DNA of 42,671 nucleotides from a candidate division KSB1 bacterium (GTDB lineage Bacteria; Zhuqueibacterota; Zhuqueibacteria; Thermofontimicrobiales; Thermofontimicrobiaceae): NCBI GenBank assembly GCA_034506395.1, contig JAPDPQ010000038.1, forward strand, positions 1-42,671, read 5' to 3'. This document shows positions 36,327 through 42,671 of this stretch, piece after piece. The notes below the pieces were generated by a model. It made no database searches and was not told where the DNA came from. It saw only the letters and a program-made list of their open reading frames with translations. The translations under genes and the position numbers were made by a program. Each line of letters opens with the position of its first letter. The first letter of the stretch is position 1.

Positions 36327-38693
36327 TCATTTCAACAAAAGCATTTTGCCAAAGGCAACCAATGATCCAACTTTGATAGAGTAAAGGTAAATTCCTGATG
36401 GCAACGCTGATCCGTCAAAAATCAATTGATGCTTTCCAGCAGGTCGAATATCATCCACTATGATGAATATTTCACGACCCAGCGAATCAAAAACTTTTAC
36501 CTTCACTGGCATCGATTGTGCCAAATCGAATTCAATGGTGGTTTTGGCATTGAAAGGGTTCGGATGGTTGGGGTAAAGCCGAAACGATGGAGTTGGTTCT
36601 GAGGCCAGCACGTTGCTTAAAAGCACTGTCTTAAATTTATAGACTTCCGACCATTCACCACTGCCAATCCAATTGGTCGCCCGCACCCGCCAATAATAAA
36701 ACCGATTGGCACTTAATTTTGCTCCAGCAAAGGTGGTGTCGATAATGCCACTGCTATCGACGACGATGGCACCGGGCAGGAAGGTACTATTTTTCGCGGT
36801 CTGCAATTGGTAGCTCTCGGCGTTTGCCACCGACTGCCAAATGAAAACCGGTTCGATTGGGACATCGACCGCCTGATTTGCTGGGTAAACCAATACTGGC
36901 GGTTTTGGAAAGCCTGTGATAAACCGATAAGCCCGAGAAAAATCCCCACAACCTCCAGCATTGGCTGCTCGTACCCGCCAATAATAACAAGTTTGCGCCG
37001 ATAATCCAGTAACAAAGCTAAACGTATCAGGTATGTTAGCGCGATCCACCAGCAAAGGATAGGTGAAATCCGCATCCTTGGCCAATTGCAAATGAAAATG
37101 TGATGCATCGGGCTGATAACGCCATTCCAATCGAACGGATTGGGGCACCGTATCGCTCCCATCGTTCGGAAAAACCAGCGTCGGCGGCCCAGGGGGATAG
37201 ATGGCAATGGTCTGACTGGGTTGACTCTCATTCGCGTTTCGATCCAATGCGGTCACTAAATAATAATATGGATCAGACTCGAAGCCAGGAATTGGGGGCG
37301 CAAAATGGCGGTCGCCAACAATCGCAATGATGTTCTGGGCATCCTCAAGCTCGTCTGGCAGAAAATCCGGTCTTTTCGAGCGGTAGATCACAAATCGATA
37401 CCCGCTGTCGCCATCAGCAGCACGAAATCCCTGCTGCCATTGAAGCATCGGTGGGCCGTATGAAGTGAGCGGAGCATACCCCAGTTGGCCTGGCGGATTG
37501 GGAGGCAGGACATCTTTCCAAGCCATGATCGGTTGAACGGCCGGATAGCGATGCAAATCGTTTTTCAATGAATCAGTGAACCCTTTCAGATTCGCGATCA
37601 CATGCGTGGTGCGGAAAAAAATATTGCCAGAGACGCCACTGGTCTGTCGATTCAATCGGATTTGGTTCGGCACTTCCGAAGTGCTCCAGCCGCTGATTTT
37701 ATAGATTGCAAGGCCCGGATAAAGATGTCGGCCATTAGTCTGCGACGCCCACCAGGGTAATAATTTGCCGTAATCCTGAGCTCCGCCGAATGGCCAGTAG
37801 AGCTGTGGCGCCAGGTAATCGACCCATTGATGATTCAACCAAGCCACGGCGTCGGCATAGATCTCGTTATACGCATCAAAACCAGTCGTCCCTGGTGGAA
37901 CCCCATTCTTCCAAATTCCAAATGGACTAACACCAAATTTGATGAATGGCTTCACCGCTTGAATGCTATCGTGCACCATTTGAATCAACAAATTGACATT
38001 GTCCCGTCGCCACTCACCGCGATCCGTAAATCCACGAGGATCATTGGCGAACGCCGCATCGTCTTGATTCGTGATGCTGTTTGGAGGATATGGATAAAAG
38101 TAGTCATCGAAATGCACGCCGTCAATATCATAGCGTCGGACCACATCCATAATTACTGCGGTTACATAGTTCCGAACGCTGGATAAACCAGGGTTCAGAA
38201 CCTTAATTGAGCCGATCTGGATGGTCCAATCCGGATGACGGTTGCTCACATGGCCAGGATCAAGGGGATACGCTCCAATTTCGCGTACAGCGCGATAGGG
38301 ATTGAACCAAGCGTGCAGTTCCATGCCGCGCTGATGCGCCTCTCGAATCGCGAATTCAAGCGGATCATAATAGGGACTCGGGGCCTTTCCCTGTTTGCCT
38401 GTTAAGTAATACGACCAGGGATCGAACGGCGATGGATAGAAGGCATCACATTCTGGCCGAACCTGTAAGATGATCGCATTGATACCAACATCGTGCAATT
38501 GATCCAATAATCGGCATAGCTCAGCCCGTTGCTGATCCGAGCTGAGGCCAGGGGCGGAAGGCCAATCCAAATTAACGATCGTTGCGATCCAAGCGCCGCG
38601 GAACTCCCGCTTCGGTATTGCACTGGCAAAACTGTTAGAAACAATTATCGATATATGCAAAAGAAAGGTGAAGATGCAAAGCTTCCTTACCAT
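36327..38693 (-). CDS. Secreted GHL10 (DUF187) glycosidase-like protein with sorting domain
   Basis: The 788-residue protein has a signal peptide (about 1-24). Residues about 26-370 match the GHL10/DUF187 TIM-barrel family (YngK-like): FRGAWIATI (31-39), NAIILQVRPECDAFY (72-86), ELHAWFNPYRA (125-135) and YDIDGVHFDDYFYPYP (188-203), whose Asp196-Asp197 are the likely active-site acids. Three fibronectin-like modules follow (about 400-510, 515-605 and 608-700; each of the last two has CYYWRVRA or FYYWRVRA). The sorting domain (about 705-788) has PNPFNAKTTI and ends GKMLLLK. Family members are predicted glycoside hydrolases, some linked to cell-wall glycans; the substrate is not known. It neighbours a second GHL10 gene across a 377-base gap. 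Confidence 0.87.
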   Translation of the reverse strand: MVRKLCIFTFLLHISIIVSNSFASAIPKREFRGAWIATIVNLDWPSAPGLSSDQQRAELCRLLDQLHDVGINAIILQVRPECDAFYPSPFDPWSYYLTGKQGKAPSPYYDPLEFAIREAHQRGMELHAWFNPYRAVREIGAYPLDPGHVSNRHPDWTIQIGSIKVLNPGLSSVRNYVTAVIMDVVRRYDIDGVHFDDYFYPYPPNSITNQDDAAFANDPRGFTDRGEWRRDNVNLLIQMVHDSIQAVKPFIKFGVSPFGIWKNGVPPGTTGFDAYNEIYADAVAWLNHQWVDYLAPQLYWPFGGAQDYGKLLPWWASQTNGRHLYPGLAIYKISGWSTSEVPNQIRLNRQTSGVSGNIFFRTTHVIANLKGFTDSLKNDLHRYPAVQPIMAWKDVLPPNPPGQLGYAPLTSYGPPMLQWQQGFRAADGDSGYRFVIYRSKRPDFLPDELEDAQNIIAIVGDRHFAPPIPGFESDPYYYLVTALDRNANESQPSQTIAIYPPGPPTLVFPNDGSDTVPQSVRLEWRYQPDASHFHLQLAKDADFTYPLLVDRANIPDTFSFVTGLSAQTCYYWRVRAANAGGCGDFSRAYRFITGFPKPPVLVYPANQAVDVPIEPVFIWQSVANAESYQLQTAKNSTFLPGAIVVDSSGIIDTTFAGAKLSANRFYYWRVRATNWIGSGEWSEVYKFKTVLLSNVLASEPTPSFRLYPNHPNPFNAKTTIEFDLAQSMPVKVKVFDSLGREIFIIVDDIRPAGKHQLIFDGSALPSGIYLYSIKVGSLVAFGKMLLLK

Positions 38694-39070
38694 GTGCGTT
38701 CACTTGTTTTGGGTTGAATCTTTCGCTCGGCCAAATAAATCGAATCTGGCAACATGATTAAATTTCCAACCATTGGGTCAGATTGCTGCTGATACAGAGC
38801 AGTGCTTTTTTCTCATCCACTGCTATTTCTGATATTTTTTCTTCAAACGGAGTTATGGCGATCCGCAAATAAAAGGATTCCTCGCTCCGCTCGGAATGAC
38901 ATGCTTTTCAATTTTTTCGAATCTATGGAATTTAACTCGCGAAGTCCCGCCCAAAGAAAAGCCATGATCAATATTAGGGCGAGAGAATCTCCTGATCTTT
39001 GCAACACTCACGGCTCTTTTTGGGAATGAAGCAATGGCTTCCTCGCGAGAGACGAAGATTAAAAATAATC
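38694..39070. repeat. Intergenic region with repeat-like inverted CCTCGC/GGAATGA segments
   Basis: This 377-base gap between the two GHL10 genes contains GGATTCCTCGCTCCGCTCGG followed by AATGACA (about 38876-38902). It later holds CCTGATCTTTGCAACACTCA (about 38991) and GGAATGAAGCAATGGCTTCC followed by TCGCGAGAGACG (about 39023-39056). Such CCTCGC...GGAATGA words are typical of dispersed intergenic repeats in environmental bacteria. No gene or strong terminator is supported here. Confidence 0.5.
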
Positions 39071-42000
39071 TTATTTGATCAGCAGCATCTGGCGATGTTC
39101 AGATTGGCCCTCAAATTCAAGCCGATAGAAATATATGCCACTTGGCAGTTGCCGACCATCGAATTGGACTTCGTGATAGCCAGCTTCCCGCTGCTCATCA
39201 ACTAAAATGGCGACGGTTCTTCCCAACAAATCGTAAACTTTGAGGTTCACCCGTCCTGAATTCGGCAGCTCAAATGGGATCGTAGTTGTTGGATTAAAAG
39301 GATTCGGGTAATTCTGCAATAATCGAAACGACTCGGCCAGAAACGAAGGAGAAGGTTGCACATGAACCGGTTCTGCAGATTTTTTGACCACTCTCAGATT
39401 ATCAACATAAATTCGGCCTGATATCGCACCAGTATTGTCATGCGTCAATTGGAAACTATCGACGTAATAGGATTTGCCATCCATCTTCTCATTCCCCAGC
39501 CAGGAACCAACACTATTTGGATCGCTCAAGTCCCATTCCAGTAGCTTCCAGCCATACCAATCAATAGTCACCCATTTAGAAACTTCAAGGGGATAACCTT
39601 GGCCTTCGACCTCGCGGAGCGAAAATCGAAATTTGTTCCGGCTGCCGTCGCCATACACATAGCATTGGAGGATATAGCTATTGTCGAATCGCACATCGCG
39701 CGGCGCACCATTGGACAGGTACTCGCGGAGCAAGTAACCTTCGGATGGCGGGGTTTCCATCCATTGGTAATTGATAAACGCGGATCTCCGATGCACCGGC
39801 GCCGTAGCCGATCCAGGGAGATAAATATCTTTCGAATAGCCGAACGAGGTATTAGCCACAACGATGCCGGAGGTCGATCCGCTATAACTCGGCTGTTCCC
39901 AGTAACCCGTGTTGGTGAAATTGTCAATCAGCTTGATCTCGATGTATCGCTCCTGCGCGGTTCTAAAGGGAACCTCCCAGCTCGAAATCATCAGATTACC
40001 AGTCGTATCCTGAATGGTGTTTCGGAGCAGCAGGAAATAATCAGTAGCTGGCAGAAGCGCCTCATATCCCTTCGTGTTGATCACCGATCGGTCGCCCACT
40101 GCAGTTACCATGGTATGTGTTTTGATTTTTTCGCCGTCCTTCATGATCACCAATGTCGTGTCCAAAACTGTAGCGGGATTGATCAGCTCGTCGAATACGA
40201 TGCTTACCACGTCATCGACGTCAAAATCCATTGTTGCGCCGCTCAACTCTGGGTAGCTTGATGCCACAATAGGACCGACGTTATCGTAAGCCTTTGTCCG
40301 AAACCGGAGGGAAAAAGCATCCCCTGGAATGCCATCGCCATTGCCATCGAGCGCCCGACCATTCACATCAGTGGCTAATGGGCTGATTGTAATCACATAT
40401 TCGGTATCGAATGCAAAATTGCCTTTCACATCCAGCTTCAACGATTTATTGGCCGCATTCCAGACCAGCGGCTCCAATTCAATTGGGGGAACGATCGAGA
40501 TCGCGTTGGCGAAAGTACCATTGTCCATGGTCTTCGAAAAGTAGAAGAGAATTGGCCGATTGACAGCGATAGTATCGCCTTCGGCTGGATCCGTCGCAAC
40601 GATCCTCGGCGGCAGGGAAGGAATGGGATCGCTTCTTACGATATTGGAAGCGGCAGACTCATTCCAATAGCGATCCAGCGCCGTAGCAGCGTAGTAATAG
40701 CTTCCATTATAATCCTGAGTGCCAGTAAACCGATCGACAAAGGAATAACCCTCGGCCCCAAAGTGAATATCAAGGATTTCGTCGTTATCTAAATCGATGT
40801 TATTATCAGGAGACCGATAAATGGCGAATCTCATATTGGATTTCACCGATGGGTTCGGCGTCACCGTGATCTGATAATTCAGAGAATCCAGTTTGGTGAT
40901 AGCAATCGATGGCGCATCAGGGGGATTGGCGTGAACCAGCTTGGTTGGACGAATTTTGGTTTTGCGACTGAAAAAAGTTTGACCTGCTTCTTCCCAGTAA
41001 TTGTAATCATCCCAGCTCCCATAGCTGAAAAATTGGAAACCATCCACCCATGGAATAGTCCGGACGCGATCGATTACCTCGGGATGGCGATACCATACTT
41101 TTTGATCGGCGAACACATAAGAACCGGGTCCCACGCTATACAAACGACCCTCTGCGATCCCTTTTTGAATAAATGGTCCCCAACATTGCGGGGGATTTCC
41201 TACCAGCATATCGTAAAACCCCTGGCCAGTGGTCCAATGATAGTGCATTGGCGTTAGTTGATCGATATAGCCCTCGTTGAACCAGAGCGCCGCGTCCTGA
41301 TACACATCACCATAGCCTTGCCATGGGCCCCAATTGTAGCGCCCCAATGCGGCGACTGAAAGCCGAACCCAGGGCTTGACCGCTTGGATCGAGTCGTGCA
41401 GCGTACGGACAAACTCCGTCACCGACCAGCGCCACCACTCTTCCCATGAGGAAAATCCTTGTGGCACGCCTGCGCTATACGGATGCTCGATATCATAAAG
41501 ATAGCGAGACCCAGAATTTTGATGCAAAATTTCAAGCTGTGCCTCCGAAATCATACCATCCAACAAGCTCTCTTCTGCCCCAGGTTTATTCAAAAATGCC
41601 ATCGGGCTGGAATATTCGTTCCAGCGAACATAATCGAGATGCAGACCATCGATGTCATAGTTTCTCACGATCTCCATGGCCACCTTGATGGTGTATTCGC
41701 GCACAGCAGCGAGGCCTGGCGACAGACAGATAGAAGATGTCATCGGATTGCCGTCACGATCCCGGCAGATCCATTCTGGATGGACCGCAGCCGGCGCTCC
41801 AGGCTGAGTGGATGATGCTTGAAATACATTGAACCAGGCATGCACCTCCATCCCCCGCTTGTGCCCTTCTTCCACGGCGTAGGCCAAAGGATCATAACCA
41901 GGGTTACTGTAACCAGCGTAATAGCCCCATGGTTCGTAGGATGAATTGTAGTAGGCGGTCCCACTCTGCCGACATTGCCACAGCACCGCATTCATATTCG

Positions 42001-42178
42001 CCTTTTGATGATTGTCAAGAATCTTCCGGACAAGCGCTTTGTTCTGCTCGGCTGGCTTCCCAGCGCTGATGTGCTCCCATGTGATCACCCACGTCGCACG
42101 AAATTCTTGATTCCCACCGCTAAAAAGATTCTGTTGAAATAACAAACATAAGATGATGCTATTAACGATTCGTTTCAT
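39071..42178 (-). CDS. Large secreted GHL10-like protein with Ig-like (Big_5) domains and sorting domain
   Basis: From the ATG at 42178 (GGAGG seven bases upstream; a TTG at 42181 is less likely) the product has 1035 residues. Order: signal peptide (about 1-21); GHL10 TIM-barrel (about 24-410; FRATWVITWEH, NAVLWQCRQSGTAYY, EVHAWFNVFQ, and YDIDGLHLDYVRW at 174-186); a fibronectin-like domain (about 420-520); two SbsA/Big_5 Ig-like domains (about 525-735; PPRIVATDPAEGDTI and a second copy after GPIVASSYPE); a jelly-roll-like, possibly carbohydrate-binding region (about 745-925; IDWYGWKLLEWDLS, GRIYVDNLRVV); and a sorting domain (about 945-1035, NYPNPFNPTTTI) ending QMLLIK. The active-site stretch reads LDYVRW rather than FDDYFYP, a common family variant. 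A role in external or cell-wall glycan cleavage is inferred. Confidence 0.87.
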   Translation of the reverse strand: MKRIVNSIILCLLFQQNLFSGGNQEFRATWVITWEHISAGKPAEQNKALVRKILDNHQKANMNAVLWQCRQSGTAYYNSSYEPWGYYAGYSNPGYDPLAYAVEEGHKRGMEVHAWFNVFQASSTQPGAPAAVHPEWICRDRDGNPMTSSICLSPGLAAVREYTIKVAMEIVRNYDIDGLHLDYVRWNEYSSPMAFLNKPGAEESLLDGMISEAQLEILHQNSGSRYLYDIEHPYSAGVPQGFSSWEEWWRWSVTEFVRTLHDSIQAVKPWVRLSVAALGRYNWGPWQGYGDVYQDAALWFNEGYIDQLTPMHYHWTTGQGFYDMLVGNPPQCWGPFIQKGIAEGRLYSVGPGSYVFADQKVWYRHPEVIDRVRTIPWVDGFQFFSYGSWDDYNYWEEAGQTFFSRKTKIRPTKLVHANPPDAPSIAITKLDSLNYQITVTPNPSVKSNMRFAIYRSPDNNIDLDNDEILDIHFGAEGYSFVDRFTGTQDYNGSYYYAATALDRYWNESAASNIVRSDPIPSLPPRIVATDPAEGDTIAVNRPILFYFSKTMDNGTFANAISIVPPIELEPLVWNAANKSLKLDVKGNFAFDTEYVITISPLATDVNGRALDGNGDGIPGDAFSLRFRTKAYDNVGPIVASSYPELSGATMDFDVDDVVSIVFDELINPATVLDTTLVIMKDGEKIKTHTMVTAVGDRSVINTKGYEALLPATDYFLLLRNTIQDTTGNLMISSWEVPFRTAQERYIEIKLIDNFTNTGYWEQPSYSGSTSGIVVANTSFGYSKDIYLPGSATAPVHRRSAFINYQWMETPPSEGYLLREYLSNGAPRDVRFDNSYILQCYVYGDGSRNKFRFSLREVEGQGYPLEVSKWVTIDWYGWKLLEWDLSDPNSVGSWLGNEKMDGKSYYVDSFQLTHDNTGAISGRIYVDNLRVVKKSAEPVHVQPSPSFLAESFRLLQNYPNPFNPTTTIPFELPNSGRVNLKVYDLLGRTVAILVDEQREAGYHEVQFDGRQLPSGIYFYRLEFEGQSEHRQMLLIK

Positions 42179-42247
42179 CAATGCACCTCCAAAACAAATT
42201 TATCATTGGCGTTAAAATTTCTCCTATCCCCAATTAGCAGAAAAAAC

Positions 42248-42671
42248 CAATTGATTTTTCCCCACAGATGATAAAACCACCGCAGATTTCCTATCCGTGG
42301 TAGTCCTGTCATCCGCGGGAAATTTCATCAAAATCACAAAAACAATTCTGTGACCTTTCACTTCTCTGACCAAAATTCATCATCCGCGAGAACATCTCCC
42401 TTGAACCCCAATTGATTCTACCCCACAGATGATAAAACCCCCGCAGATTTCCTATCCGTGGTAGTCCTATCATCCGCGGGAAATTTCATCAAAATCACAA
42501 AAACAATTCTGTGACCTTTCACTTCTCTGACCAAAATTCATCATCCGCGAGAACATCTCCCTTGAACCCCAATTGATTCTACACCACAGATTATAAAACC
42601 ACCGCAGATTTCCTATCCGTGGTCGTCCTATCATCCGCGGGAAATTTCATCAAAATCACAAAAACAATTCT
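42248..42671. repeat. 161-bp tandem repeat, at least 2.5 copies, continuing past the window
   Basis: Units start at 42260, 42421 and 42582 (the third is cut at 42671); corresponding bases are exactly 161 apart. Copies differ at only a few positions (for example ACCACC/ACCCCC near the start and GTAGTCC/GTCGTCC). Each unit contains CCGCAGATTTCCTATCCGTG and CATCCGCGGG, which carry inverted words of the GCGGAT family. No frame runs through the array; it lies about 80 bases upstream of the large GHL10 gene. The 42179-42259 stretch before it shows no clear promoter. Confidence 0.92.

Noticed and set aside
42248..42671. CRISPR array
   Set aside because: The unit is 161 bases and nearly uniform along its whole length, so there are no short repeats with unique spacers; no cas gene is present.

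Overview
The window (about 42.7 kb) carries 21 protein genes and every one is on the minus strand. I see no rRNA, tRNA, CRISPR array or transposase. The gene content points to an uncultivated bacterium of the Fibrobacterota-Chlorobiota-Bacteroidota (FCB) sphere, most like candidate phylum KSB1 or Calditrichota. The signs are type IX-secretion-like C-terminal domains of the NYPNPFNP type, PorV/PorQ-like outer-membrane barrels, TonB-dependent receptors that start with a carboxypeptidase-regulatory-like domain, a GWxTD-domain protein, and Shine-Dalgarno sites of the GGAGG type. The taxonomic call is inference from families, not from a marker gene.

Layout from left to right: (1) 1-1524, a beta-class DNA methyltransferase cut by the window edge, with an AT-rich centre that looks imported, followed by a cluster of short palindromes. 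(2) 1799-12929, cassette A: a 388-residue secreted protein, a TonB-dependent receptor, a 937-residue secreted protein and a PorV-like barrel, then an NhaC antiporter and an S51 peptidase carrying a sorting domain (listed in the direction of transcription, right to left). (3) 13080-17606, a peptide or amino-acid utilisation operon: RpiR-type regulator, M20 peptidase and secreted S51 peptidase, joined by 4-base ATGA overlaps, then a YfcC-type carrier. A clear sigma-70 promoter and a palindrome sit just upstream of the regulator. (4) 18015-26504, cassette B: receptor, 945-residue secreted protein, PorV-like barrel, then a GWxTD protein. (5) 27049-35822, cassette C: receptor, 665-residue secreted protein, PorV-like barrel, then an FG-GAP/YCF48 repeat protein. 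(6) 36327-42178, two GHL10 (DUF187) glycosidase-like secreted proteins with sorting domains. (7) 42248-42671, a 161-bp tandem repeat running off the window.

The most striking feature is the three-fold repetition of the same ordered set, receptor then large secreted protein then PorV-like barrel. Each set has a different fourth gene. The large secreted proteins share a mid-protein motif block and end in a C-terminal domain (PNPY type) that differs from the NYPNPFNP type used by the stand-alone secreted proteins of the window. This suggests an outer-membrane uptake or display complex with a dedicated secretion partner, analogous in layout to SusC/SusD but without a SusD lipoprotein. Function and substrate are not shown by the sequence. 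Together with two S51 (cyanophycinase-family) peptidases, two inner-membrane carriers and two GHL10 proteins, the region reads as an envelope and extracellular-polymer-processing neighbourhood.
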